The notes under the pieces: model-generated
Seen by the model: the letters and a program-made list of their open reading frames with translations, nothing else
The model's database searches: none
Told to the model about the DNA's origin: nothing
Part shown: positions 35,601 to 46,090 of the stretch, piece after piece
Layout: the number at the start of each line of letters is the position of its first letter
How positions within the stretch are numbered: the stretch's first letter is position 1
Origin: Tricholoma matsutake
Taxonomy: Eukaryota; Basidiomycota; Agaricomycetes; Agaricales; Tricholomataceae
Direction: 5' to 3'
Assembly (NCBI GenBank): GCA_026075535.2
Contig: AP026547.1
Span: 5,704,001-5,768,000, forward strand
Length of the DNA stretch: 64,000 nt
Position numbers and translations under genes: made by a program

Positions 35601-37116
35601 ATATCTGGAGGAATTGAACTCATTGAAAGAAATGGGGGTATACAAACTAATACCTAGGTCAGTGGTTCCACTAGGGAAATGTATTAGGCGTGGGAGACCG
35701 ATTTTCCACATTAAGTGCAATGAGGTGGGTACCCCTATTAGATGGAAGGTATGCCTAGTCTTCAGAGGAAATGAACAAATTTATGGCAGGGACTACACCA
35801 AAACTACCTCACCGACTGCGCGCATGGAATCATGGCGGATTCTCTTACACATAGCCGCCTCACTTGGCTGGGACACACAACAGGTCGACATAAAGATGGC
35901 CTTTCTTTACGGCTTACTTCCGGATGATGAAATTCAATATATGCAGCAGCCTGCTGGTTTCAAGGAGCAGGGCAAGGAGGACTGGGTTTGGCAACTACAG
36001 CGTGGCTTATATGGTATGAAACAGAGTGGGCGCATTTGGAATCAGACCCTTAATGCGCAGATGCTAAATTGGGGATTCACCTGCCTCTCGTGCGAGTCCT
36101 GTATCTATTACCATAAAACTGACACTGGTACAATTATTGCTGCTGTCCATGTCGACGACTATCTAACCATCGCCAACTCCAAGGACAAAAATGAGTGCTT
36201 CAAGAACCAGATGCGTGAAGTATGGACTATCTCCGAATTGGGGATGGCACATTTTATTATGGGTATTGCTGTCTCATGGGACCGAGACATGTGTACTGTT
36301 GCACTTTCACAGACCGCTCTTATTGACAAAATAGTGGAACAGTTTGGTCAGAAAGAAGCACACCCCGTTTCTGCCCCATTGGACCCTGGTTTGAAACTAC
36401 GGCGCTCCAATCTGCAATGTATGTCCCAGGATGCCAGGAACGCCCTGGCCAAGCTTCCCTACCACTCTCTTGTCGGATGCTTATTGTACTTGGCAATATC
36501 TACACATCCTGACATTTCTTATGCAGTACAACAGCTCTCTCAATACCTTGATTTGTACTCCTTAGAACACTGGAGTGCTGCTATACAGCTAGTACATTAT
36601 CTAAAGGGAACTAGGGACTTCAAGCTTTATCTGGGCAGACAGAACCCCATTCTCCTGCACGCCTATAGTGACTCCGACTGGGCTAATTGCCATGACACTC
36701 ATTGCAGCATTGGGGGATACATGTGCTCTCTTGGCTCAGGCGCAGTGTCTTGGGCAGCATGTAAACAGAAGGTAGTGGCAGCTTCCACCTGTGAAGCAGA
36801 ATACATAGCGGTGTTTGAGACCGCAAAGGAATGCATCTGGTTGTGTACGCTACTACGTGCTATTGATTTTCATCAAAACTCACCTACTACCATCCTCTGC
36901 GACAACAACGCTACGAAGACATTATCCGAGGACCCATTACTTCATTCACGCATTAAGCACATCGACATCAAATATCATTTCCTATGCGAGCGTGTACAGT
37001 CAGGCGACCTAGCTATCACTTACATCCACACCCGTGACAATGTAGCCAACATGTTTACTAAAGCCCTGGAACCTAAACATTTCGCTGTCCTTCATGCATC
37101 TCTTGGCCTTCGTTAG
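32602..37116 (+). pseudogene. Inner copia gag-pol
   Basis: A single gag-pol frame from ATG 32602 to TAG 37116 with TGA stops at about 32794 and 34912-34914. Order: gag (LAQ/UBN2-like), zinc knuckle CTNTNCGKLGHTKQYC, protease IIDSGATVHIS, pre-integrase WHRHLGHANY...CDSCVLGKQ, integrase core, RT with VHVDDYLTIANS, RNase H with AYSDSDWANCHDTHCSIGGY and ASTCEAEYIAVFETAKECIW. In the integrase the second catalytic Asp region reads ITNNSELKS where relatives have a TDN-type motif, so that Asp is Asn. The element is therefore probably immobile on its own. Confidence 0.92.
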
Positions 37117-37159
37117 TGGGATTCCATGCAAGGAGGAGTGTATTCACGGTGAGGAGGAG

Positions 37160-37505
37160 TGTTGGAATCGCACCATGAGTCCATAATGCTTTTGATGCGT
37201 TTGATGCGTGTGCTATTTTTAGCATTCCCTTTGATCCGCGTGGTCGGTTCATGTTTAAGTTTCCTCTTGTCTCTTTTCCTTTGACACACATCCTTTTGTT
37301 ACGCATTACACATATATATATCTTCAGTAGTTTACTTTATCACCTCAGTCACTTATCCAGAGACTGAGGTGAGCTATATTTACTATACATATTTATTGAC
37401 GCATACTTACTCTACTACAACAGTTGTTTATACTAGATATAGTATGGATTAATACAGTCACTTATCCAGAGACTGAGTTGTTTATACTAGGATTTACTTT
37501 CTACA
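37160..37505 (+). repeat. 3' LTR of inner copia
   Basis: 346 bp, preceded by the purine-rich tract GAGGAGGAG, with a similar AAGGAGGAG tract 22 bases upstream; either could prime plus-strand synthesis. Confidence 0.92.
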
Positions 37506-37510
37506 AGAGC

Positions 37511-38170
37511 ATGGGTCGAATGGGATGGGGCTGTGATTGGGGACATATCATGAGCCAATAGTTGGCCATGGATAGTAAGCTGGACAATTGCATCATTTGA
37601 TGTCTTTGTACCCATAAGAGTGCTAATAATGGTGTTCCATGATTTTGGCATAGAACCTAACATGATCATACAAAACTGGGCATCAGTCACAGTACTGCCT
37701 TGGTTGTTGACCCTCTCCCATCCAACGCGCAGTGCAGCAAAGTGTGCATCGAGATCACTGCCTTCCACATACTTTATCACACACAGTCTATTTTCAGCAT
37801 CCATCAAACCAAGATCGGTGACAGCATCGAGATGATCAGTAAGGGACTTCCAAGTCTCGAGAGTGGTTTCATCAGTTTTGACACCATGTCCTACAGGGTT
37901 CTTGACATTCAAAACAATCATCCCTTGGACATAAGCATCATGTTGGTCCCACTCTTCTTTGGTTGGAGTCTTTGAGCCCCAGTATGATGTTGGGGTCAAT
38001 GTCATGCCAGTCGGAGGGTTACTTGGTTGTGGGAGGGTACCGTCAATGTAGAGAAGAACACCATGGGACTTTGCAGCAGCCAGAATAGTCTTCTTGAATT
38101 CAGTCCAATTTGAACTGTTGAATTTTTTGTCAGGTGGTAAAACAAATTGCGCTGGTTCACAAGAAGACAT
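37511..38170 (-). pseudogene. Outer copia gag, N-terminal part
   Basis: Starts MSSCEPAQFVLPPDKKF with SNWTEFKKTILAAAKSHGV, the UBN2-type gag helices (LDAVTDLGLMDAENRLCVIK, LGSMPKSWNTIISTLMG) and stays open until the inner element interrupts it after STHAL. It shows no stop in this part. Confidence 0.85.
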
Positions 38171-38250
38171 GGTGTCGGTCAGAAAAGCTTTATCGCTTCA
38201 GGTGTGGTCACATTTGGGATCATGTGTCTGAGATAAGTTAAGTGGACGCA

Positions 38251-38262
38251 GGGCCCATAACC
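38251..38262 (-). other. PBS of outer copia (tRNA-iMet half)
   Basis: On the minus strand GGTTATGGGCCC directly follows the 5' LTR and is complementary to the GGGCCCAUAACC segment of initiator tRNA-Met. Its first five bases (GGTTA) are also the complement of the element's own target duplication TAACC. Confidence 0.7.
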
Positions 38263-38497
38263 TAATAGAAGTTAGAATCTCAGTTGACACAATATGTGTG
38301 GAAACGACTTAGGTACAAAGTAATGTAACAAGGTACCTATAAGTAAGAAAGAAAACTACTGTGGAAGCCATCCGCAGTAGGTTGGAAATGTAATGAAATG
38401 GCTAAAAGGTAAAAAGGTAAAAGTAATATCAAATGAACTGTGGAGTGTGGTGGGGTATGGGTACGAGTCACCTTGTATGTGTCACCACCTTTCAATA
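38263..38497 (-). repeat. 5' LTR of outer copia
   Basis: 235 bp, partner of 28255-28489, with TAACC just outside its right end. Confidence 0.9.
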
Positions 38498-38502
38498 TAA
38501 CC

Positions 38503-40470
38503 TATCCATTGAACAAGTAACATGTTTCATTAGGCTCGCTGCCCAGCTCAAACGTGACATCCAGCTACCACTGCCTCCAGACCAATCTGAGCTTGCGACA
38601 GTTCCCAACATTCTGCCTGCAAGTGTCAAGCAGTTTCTAAGCAAGGCTATTAAGATACCACTCAAATATATGGATCAGTTGTGGGACATACTTAAGAGTG
38701 ATGTATGGGCAGCAAACCCACTTTACTTCTTTGAATATGACCTTGCTTTGTTCAAGGAGTATGGATGGATGCATGGACTAAGAAAGTCACAATAAACCAT
38801 TGACACCTAGCGCAATCTTAGTAATGGACCATTCCCAGCATCTTTGACCTTTTTCTGCCCTCTGAAAGCTGTACCAATCATGAATGCCCCCTTTGAGGCA
38901 AGGTGTTGAAAAAAGAGCAACAATGCATGGTGGTTGTGTACACCCTCAGTCATGGTGTTCAGCCTGCTTGGTCTATACATCTAACCTGCTGTGGTATGCA
39001 GTGATCCGCTGGTTGTAAGGCTGAACTGATTCATGTTTGAAAAGCTGCACCACAAACTACCACAACAATTTCAGTGTATTATGGCAGCAGGTCAAAGTAT
39101 ATGCAAGTCAGCGAGCATCAGTATGTGGAGGATAAGCTGGTTACACTGTGGACTGGACAGATGCTACTGGGGTGGTGTGTTGCACTGAATTATCTGCCTG
39201 TTCAGACTGCTGATTGTTGCACAGGTTTTCCACATCCAATGCCACCAAGTTGTATGATATGTCACTCCTCAATACATATCTTGAGGGAGGCCATTGGCCA
39301 TTCAGCACCAAGCTCACCATGAACCATGCCTTTATTGTCTCAGCCCTCCTCGATGATCATGATCGACAGGGCACCTACCTCCAGGTTACACACACAGGTG
39401 AGCAAAAGGACTGGTTCAAGGCTGCCATGGAGGAGCAGAACAATTGGATTGTCCTCAATGGTCAGCCTGATGCTGTGCACCATGTCTGCAATAAGTGCAT
39501 GTGAGTTTATCAGATGTATGGAGAGTACTGTAAGCCAACATTCATTGTATATAATATGACATGAGTCTTACTCTATTGTATCATCTAGGGAAGTGCCAGA
39601 TCATTGTCAGGGATGGTATCAACATGGGCCATCCATGCTGTGGCATTTTCCAATGTACAACAGTGCTCGAGAACAACCAGCATCATTTCTGCCTGACTCA
39701 TGACTCATTTCACTGTGTCTGTGCTATCACTGGGTGTTTGTTACCTGTTGTCATAGGTACCAAGACTTGCACAATGCCAGCACATCAACAGATGGAGACT
39801 CTTAACAAAGCTTGAGGGAAGGCTGCATTCACTCTGAAGCAGTGACTCCAGCATGCACAGGTCTCTCATCCTATTGATGCAATCCCTGTGCCAGGTCCAC
39901 TAGAAGTTCAGGATGCACAGGAAGATGACTCAGAGGAGCTTGAGGAGCACAACAAATGGTTTGAGATGGAGGGTGAGAATGTCCAGATCTTTAACACACC
40001 AAATCCAGGTGACATCGGAGTGGTGGACCATGTGGACGATGTTGAGGCACCTTGTCCATCAAAGAAATCAGATACAGGGAACCAGAAGATCAAGGCACAG
40101 TTTGGGCAGTGAGGCATGCATAATGAGCAAACATTGGTATGACCATGTGGCATCTGTTGCAACTGCAGGGTGACCAGTACACAAGAGGACTAAAGGTTAT
40201 AACCTCAGTGAATATATAGAAAGCACTGAATTGAAAACTATGTACCTAAAGGTTATACTACAAAATAGTGAGCAATGAATATGATACATTAGCTATCAAG
40301 AAAATAACTTACACCTCAGTGAATATATAGAAAGCACTGAGGTGTCTACAAGACGTGACAAAAATTTACCAACATGGATTATGTAAGTCGGTTAGATAAT
40401 ACAAGTCCAACAGCGTCATATTTTCAAGAGCCACCATGTATGGAGCAGAAGCAGTGTCAAACTTTCTGTA
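38503..40470 (+). pseudogene. KDZ transposon relic (cysteine-cluster region)
   Basis: Fragmented + strand frames match the non-catalytic parts of Kyakuja-Dileera-Zisupton transposases of Agaricomycetes: LKRDIQLPLPPDQSELATVP, YVEDKLVTLWTGQMLLGW, ALLDDHDRQGTYLQVTHTGE, IVLNGQPDAVHHVCNKCM, GINMGHPCCGIFQCTTVLEN and CAITGCLLPVVIGTKTC (cysteine cluster), then CPSKKSDTGNQKIKAQFG and MYGAEAVSNFL. Many stops and frame changes occur. The catalytic domain is absent. The copia at 28255-38497 cut its 5' side and a gypsy relic its 3' side. Confidence 0.8.
40175..40430. repeat. Small insertion with internal repeats in the KDZ relic
   Basis: About 250 bases separate the KDZ residues before the break from MYGAEAVSNFL. 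The insertion contains two copies of CTCAGTGAATATATAGAAAG (40204 and 40315) and an ACACCTCAGTG / CACTGAGGTGT inverted pair around the second. It could be a MITE or LTR fragment. Confidence 0.45.
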
Positions 40471-41062
40471 GGCCTGGAGACTTACTTACATAATCATTGA
40501 CACTTATTTGCATGCAGACTTTCTTTGGACATATATACTATCATATATAGTAGACGAACCATTCTTCCCTTTTTCCTTTACTTGCTTCCAATTCTACTCT
40601 GCTTTTGTATTACCTTGCTCCTAATCCCACATCATTGTCTTGTAATATCACATGATTAGTAGTGAGTTGTCATATCTTCAGTTCCCTTCTCCTTGTCTTT
40701 AGTGTAGCCTGTCCCCAACAAGGGATAGGCTTCCACTTTTTTTTTTACATCAAACAACAACATGTAATTAATGTGCTAATAATTTCCGCACTACAACAGC
40801 ATAAATGCTGTCTTGAAAACCTACACTAGCCCTCCCCCTTACTACTCATAGTAGGGCATGGAATGCTTTCCCACCAGATGCCGTGAACACCATGTCAAAC
40901 TCAATTTCTGCAACACCTTTGCCTGTCTCTGTTGTAACAAACGATGTGCATACATCCATGCTCACTGCTCCTGCCTCCATCGTGACAAATGACGCGCATA
41001 CAGTCACACCTGCACCTCACACACCAAACCAAGCTCCCCCTTCTAAACATAGATGAAACTCC
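40471..41062 (+). other. Probable LTR and leader of gypsy relic C
   Basis: No KDZ homology from here on. The C/T-rich sequence with TATATA near 40535, a CTTCCACTTTTTT tract at about 40730 and leader-like sequence before the gag resembles the organisation at 45540-46090. No matching 3' LTR was found, so boundaries are not fixed. Confidence 0.4.
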
Positions 41063-43243
41063 TTGTCTTCTTCTGATGACTATCACATAATGCCACTTAT
41101 CGCAAACATGTCTGTCGCTTCGACCATAGCTGTACTAAGCTTGAACAATGGCAAGAGACCCATGATCTCCATGGGAAACATGACTCCAGAACTTCTGCAT
41201 CATTTTGAACATCATGCAAAGGGTTATTTGCAAAATAAAGATGGACTGTTGCCTAAAGGTTTCATTGATCATATTGTGTACTCTTTTGAAGATCCTCTTT
41301 TCTCTGATTGGTATCAATCCCAACAAGACATCTTATCGACCCTCTCTTTTGCTGAGTTCATGATCAAAGTTCGTGAATGCTGGTTGCCTAAGTGTTGGCA
41401 ACAGGAACTTGCCCAGAAAGTACGGTCTATGAAACAAAACAAAACTCCCTTCTCCAACTTCATCGACTCGCTTTGCTGTGACAACTTGTTGCTCAAAGGT
41501 TCTCAATTTCATCTTTCCCCTGCCCAATTGTGCACACAAATTGAATCGAACATATCTCCTGAACTTGCAGCTGCTTTTGATTGTTTCAAAGATAATCATT
41601 TGTCCTCAGATGATGAACCTGACCCTGCGAATAACACTGTTGCCAACGCTCCCACCATACTTGATGCTGCCGCTGTGGCAAAGGCTTCTTCGGATGCATG
41701 CAAATCTGAAAAAAGATTACAGTCTTTCATTGACACATTGATCAAACTCGATCAAAAGCTCATTGAAGATCGAAATGCATGCAAACGAGACACTGAGGAT
41801 GCTGCAAGGAGCCTAAAACATTCCAGCTCTACCATTGGTCTTGCAGAGAGCTCCAGGTGAGCTCCAGCAACTTGAACCCAAAACACCATGCTGCAAGGAC
41901 AGATGGCAACATCAATCTCATGCCCGCCTAAGCTAACGGATTGAGAAAGAAAGTATCTCGAAACTTACAATGGGTGCAAGAAGTGCCAAGGGTTTTACAT
42001 GCCTGATGGACACCCTTGTGAATTCCCTAATGGCGATGGCTATGTTGAGCATTTGATGGTAGCAGTTAATGAAGCCTGAAAGCACATCAAGCTTCCCACT
42101 TTGCCCATTCCCAGAGAGGAATCCACAGTAGCTGTGGGTGCCATAGTGGCTTCGACTAGCAACATCTACAACACCGCTCCTGCTCAACCCATGTCTGCTC
42201 TGCCTGCTCTTCCAGTCACAAGTGTCTTGGGCATGTTGAGTTACCCAATTGCATCCATATACCCACCAAATGAAAGCTCGATCCTCGGTGGGGGTGATAG
42301 TGACCTGTCCAGGGACTCTAATGACTTGGTGAGCATGCGAGTTCCTTTTTTCAAAGCCCACCTTGTGTGGGAATGTGCCATAGACAGTCTGGACCCTTCT
42401 TCTTTGACTTGCTCTGAAATTTCTGCTTTAATTGACCATGGCTCTCCTGCAGTTTTGATCGAGGAAAGCCTTGTCTCTTGTCTGCATCTGCCTCTTTGAC
42501 TGCTTCCTCATGCCTTTCCAGTCTCTGGCATGTTTTTCGATAAATCTTCTGGACATTCTGATACCTCACTTACCCATTGGGTGAAGCTGAAACTGCACAA
42601 TTGAAATAATTTGTATTCAGCTCACACTGTATGCGCTTTAGTTGCCCCCAAACTTTGCCACCCTGTAATTCTCAGACTACCTTTTCTCTCACATAATAAC
42701 ATTGTTGTAGATGCACGTAACAATATGGTGATAGACTACAACTATAAATTTGACTTGCTACATCCCATAGCACCTATCATTCTGAAACCAATTACCAAAA
42801 TACATGATACAATTGTGAATGTTAAGTTATACTGCAAGTTGCTTGTCACAGAATCAAAACTGATGTGCAAAACTTGACGAGCCTGGGTAGATGGTAGGTG
42901 CGAGCGCGTAACTGGCACAGACATAGTAGCTGCCATAAGAATCTGTGTGGAACAACTTGCATCAGAAGAACACCTTGGAAACCTTGCTGCAAAAATTAAA
43001 GACAGATACTCAGATGTTTTCAAGCTGATTCCCCATGTAGACTCTATGCCTGACTCGGTACTTTGTAAAATCAATTTAAAAGATGCAACAAAGACAATTA
43101 CCATGAGAAACTATACTTGCCCACATAAATTCTGTGAAGCTTGGGGTGTCTTGATTCAGTGACACCTTGATGCTGGATGAATCCATGCATCCTCTTTGGC
43201 GCACACTTCTCCTGCCTTCCTTGTTCCAAAAGTGGACCCTGCA
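41063..43243 (+). pseudogene. Ty3/gypsy relic C: gag, protease, RT start
   Basis: The gag frame 41063-41860 (capsid helices such as FAEFMIKVRECWLPKCWQQE, SFIDTLIKLDQKL) is followed by broken frames. The protease-like ALIDHGSPAVLIEESLV (about 42430) has DHG in place of DSG/DTG, as in the neighbouring relic D. The RT N-terminus then appears (IPHVDSMPDSVLCKINLKDA, YTCPHKFCEAW, SLAHTSPAFLVPKVDP). It is cut by the hAT-like insertion at 43244 and resumes at 45110. Confidence 0.82.
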
Positions 43244-43477
43244 CAGTACTTTACACTCCCCCCCCAGTCTGAGCGGACTCTGCTCGGACACACTTGGACA
43301 CTCAGACTGTCCTCGGACTTCACTTGGACTCTGCTTGGACTGCACTCAGACTTTGCTCAGACTTTGCTCGGACTTTGCTCGGACAACATCAATTGTGCAT
43401 TTACTTACACCTTTAAAGTACTGTCCAAGTTCCAGACTTACAGAAATTCTTATAAGTCTCACAAAATGATGTGTGCA

Positions 43478-43560
43478 CAGCAGGAATTGAACCAACAGAC
43501 TTCTGGACTAGCAATCACATGACAACCAAACATGCACACTCTACCACTTAAGCCAAGTAG
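43478..43560 (-). other. tRNA-like sequence (pol III A and B boxes)
   Basis: On the minus strand TGGCTTAAGTGGTAGA (43540-43555) resembles an A box and GGTTCAATTCC (43483-43493) a B box, spaced as in tRNA genes. The acceptor stem does not close, so it is a tRNA pseudogene or tRNA-derived promoter. Confidence 0.5.
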
Positions 43561-44002
43561 TCATTTAAAGTCAGATACATTATATCTATTTATTACTGAA
43601 ATCTAATTTTTATATATATCATGAATAGATTATTAAATTGACCCCCTCGCATCTGTGCGAGGGGTAATTAATATGTGTAATACTAGGCCCTCCCTCACAA
43701 GCTCAAGGGGAGGGGGCTGTAACTATCAATAATAAAAATAAATCAAAACACCCACCACAAGCAACTGTTGCTCATGGCGGCGTTCATCTCTCCCCGGGTC
43801 ATCCCCTGGCCGTCTCGCTCTCCTGTCCCCATTCTTCTCCCCCCCGAACCACCCTACAAGCAGATGCTCATAGGCATGGGGTGGGTGTCATTGTGGGTGT
43901 CCCCACTCGTCGTCATCTCCCTTCCCTCTCGTCTCCCTTCCCTCTCATCTCCCTTCCCTCTTGTCTCCCTTCCCCCTCATCTCTTCCCCCTCACCTTCCA
44001 CC

Positions 44003-44022
44003 CTGTGAGCAGGGGCTCACAG
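44003..44022 (-). repeat. Palindromic hairpin, family copy
   Basis: CTGTGAGC and GCTCACAG form perfect 8-bp arms around AGGG. A second copy lies at 44303-44326 (CCCTACGAG / CTTGTAGGG, loop CAGTGG). Both are in the orientation opposite to the copy at 3668. Confidence 0.7.
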
Positions 44023-44821
44023 CAGTGGTGGTGGTGGTGTCCCCCCATCGTCATTGTTGCCAGTAGTAGTTTGTACCTAAAAAAAATTGGTTAGCATCGA
44101 AAAATGAAATGAGAAAAGGAAAAAAAAAACTTACCTAGGACCCAAGAGACGTTGACATCTCTTGGGCCTTTTTTGTCTCCCTGTCAGTACCTGCACTCTC
44201 ACACCCCCCATCCACCCCACGAGCAGTTGCCTGCGGCAGTTATGGGGGGTGCTGGCTGTCATTGGGGTCTCCCCTAATTGTCATCATTCCACCTGTCATC
44301 CACCCTACGAGCAGTGGCTTGTAGGGCTGGGGCAGGTGGTGTCATCGTTCCCTGTCATCATCATCATCGTTAGCAGCCACTCTCCCCCATGTGAGCAGTT
44401 GCGAGCACTGGCGGGGGCGGGTGCTGGGTTGTGGTCTCATCATTGTTCCTCGTTTGGTGGTTTTGGGGTCATTGTGCTGCTACAGTATAGATATAACCTA
44501 TAATTAATGAAAAAATGTGTTAACTTAAAGAAAACATGAGAAAAGAAAAAAGAAAAAACTCACCTGGGGCCCAAACGATGATAGAGTCATTTGGGCCCAT
44601 TTCATTGTGTGCTGGCATGGGGCCCATGGCTGTGGGGTGTTCAGGGGGCAGTGGTGGCAGCAGGACGCAGGAGGGAGGTGTCGTCATCGAGTGGTGGTGG
44701 TGGTGGTGGTAGTTGGTGATGATCGATGATGAGCTGGCATCATTGTTGGTGATGCAGCTGTGTTGATTTGTCATCACAGCTGGGGCGGTACATAGAGAGA
44801 TAAAACTATCTACCTGTAATG

Positions 44822-44905
44822 ATACTTTAGTCTAATGGTTATATTGTTACCTTAAATGTACTTTATCATGTGACTATGAGGGTTCAATCCCTGCGGTAGC
44901 CACTG
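44822..44905 (+). other. tRNA-like sequence (pol III A and B boxes)
   Basis: TTTAGTCTAATGG (44826-44838) resembles an A box and GGTTCAATCCC (44881-44891) is a good B box, 43 bases apart. The stems are imperfect. It points toward the right end of the hAT-like element, mirroring the copy at 43478-43560. Confidence 0.5.
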
Positions 44906-45109
44906 ATTTCTCAGTCAATTATATAAGCAACTCAGACAGTCCTAGGACTCAGCTCGAACTGGACATCTAGTTTGGCAGGACTTTCAGCCAAAGAAGTCCG
45001 AGCAAAGTCCAAGCAAAGTCCTTGGACAGTCCAAGTGGAGTCCGCTTGGATTGGGGGGGGGAGGGGGGGGGGGGGGGGGGGGGGGGCAGTGTAAAGACCT
45101 CACCCTGCA

Positions 45110-45285
45110 GACCTGCCCTGCTGGGTCAATGACTACTGACAGCTGAACACCAATACTGTTACAGACTTGCACCCTCTCCCATGCATTGGTGACATCCTTG
45201 CAAATGCAGGACAGGGAAAAATCTGGAGCAAGCTTGACATGACTGACAGCTTTTTCCACACTAAGATGGACCCAGAAAGCATTTC
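45110..45285 (+). pseudogene. Ty3/gypsy relic C: RT continuation
   Basis: Resumes the RT with WVNDY, TVTDLHPLPCIGDILANAGQ and IWSKLDMTDSFFHTKMDPES, then loses homology at about 45285, where a 10-bp-arm palindrome (45286-45307) begins. Confidence 0.8.
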
Positions 45286-45345
45286 TGTAAGAGATTCATC
45301 TCTTACAAGACTTATTCTCATCTGTCACGACACCTTCCATTATGG

Positions 45346-45447
45346 TCACCTGTATATCACGTTCACCTGTATATCACGTTCACCTGTATATCACGTTCAC
45401 CTGTATATCACGTTCACCTGTATATCACGTTCACCTGTATATCATGT
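45346..45447 (+). repeat. 17-bp tandem repeat, six copies
   Basis: Six adjacent copies of TCACCTGTATATCACGT, the last with one change. It may lie within or next to the 5' LTR of relic D. Confidence 0.9.
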
Positions 45448-46090
45448 GTAGTGACTCTGGATTATTATGCATTGTGTTGTATTATCTATCATCTTTGAAT
45501 CCATACCATGTTCATCTCATTGTGTCCCCTTCTTGAGTGTTGGAAGTACATACTTCCTTCCACTTTTTTTTTGAGATGAACATGATCGCAGGACAATTAC
45601 AACACTGGCCATCACTTCCCTCAGAGTAACCCATCCAACAAACCTCCACCTTATCACTGCTGTCCACCTTATCCTTATCATTCCTTGCTTCTCACGCACC
45701 CGCCTGAAGTACACCTCGAGAAATGTCATTCTGCCCCGACACCTCACACCATCACCCCCCACAAGTGCATAGATTCATCTACATAAGCCCCGAAAAATGA
45801 GAAAAAGTGAATGTCTCACCCACAACCTTACCACCACACCTTGCCCAACACCCATAGCTCACAAGCTGTCTCACAAACCATCTATGCTCCATCCACTCAC
45901 CACTTGCAGCCATGCACACACCCAACGCCGGTTCACATCCCCACCCAGTTCATCCAGTCACTTGCCCTCACTCATGTCCTTGCCACCTGCCACACATATA
46001 GTCACCCCTCTGTACTCCTCCACACACACACCACTCGCAGACTCCTCTGACTCAGAAACCTAAACTCAAACACGCCCTGCAACTTGTAAC
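45448..46090 (+). other. Probable LTR/leader of gypsy relic D
   Basis: Non-coding, with a CTTCCACTTTTTTTT tract at about 45555 comparable to that upstream of relic C and a C/A-rich leader before the gag. The LTR limits cannot be set because no partner copy is in the window. Confidence 0.4.

Larger units (their letters stand above)
32046..37505 (+). mobile_element. Ty1/copia element, inner (nested, full length)
   Basis: A 5460-bp + strand copia with 346-bp LTRs at 32046-32391 and 37160-37505, each starting TGTTGGAATCGC and ending CTACA. The target duplication AGAGC is present at 32041-32045 and 37506-37510. It is inserted in the gag of the outer copia. The LTRs are about 96% identical by eye, so it is younger than the gypsy relics but not recent. 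Confidence 0.95.
28255..38497 (-). mobile_element. Ty1/copia element, outer (interrupted)
   Basis: A minus-strand copia retrotransposon with 235-bp LTRs at 28255-28489 (3') and 38263-38497 (5'). It is flanked by the target duplication TAACC (28250-28254 and 38498-38502). Internal order, read right to left: PBS, gag, protease, integrase, RT, RNase H, PPT, as in Pseudoviridae-type elements. A second copia (32046-37505) sits in its gag. Without that insert it is about 4.8 kb. Stops in several frames make it defective. Confidence 0.92.
43244..45101. mobile_element. hAT-like non-autonomous transposon
   Basis: 1858 bp inserted in an RT frame. The 8-bp target duplication ACCCTGCA is at 43236-43243 and 45102-45109, the hAT length. 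Ends CAGTACTTTACACT and, inverted, GAGGTCTTTACACT match at 11 of 14 positions. Subterminal GCTCGGAC/CTTGGACT repeats (43270-43385 and, inverted, 44995-45050) resemble hAT transposase-binding sites. No transposase is visible. It holds tRNA-like sequences near both ends, hairpin copies and intron-like stretches on the minus strand. Confidence 0.8.

Noticed and set aside
42741..43345. Minus-strand frames over gypsy relic C
   Set aside because: Antisense shadows of the RT region; the + strand carries the RT motifs.
44822..44905. Functional tRNA gene
   Set aside because: A and B boxes are present but the acceptor and anticodon stems do not pair well; treated as tRNA-like only.
45346..45447. CRISPR-like array
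   Set aside because: Repeats are adjacent without spacers, and the genome is eukaryotic; it is a minisatellite.
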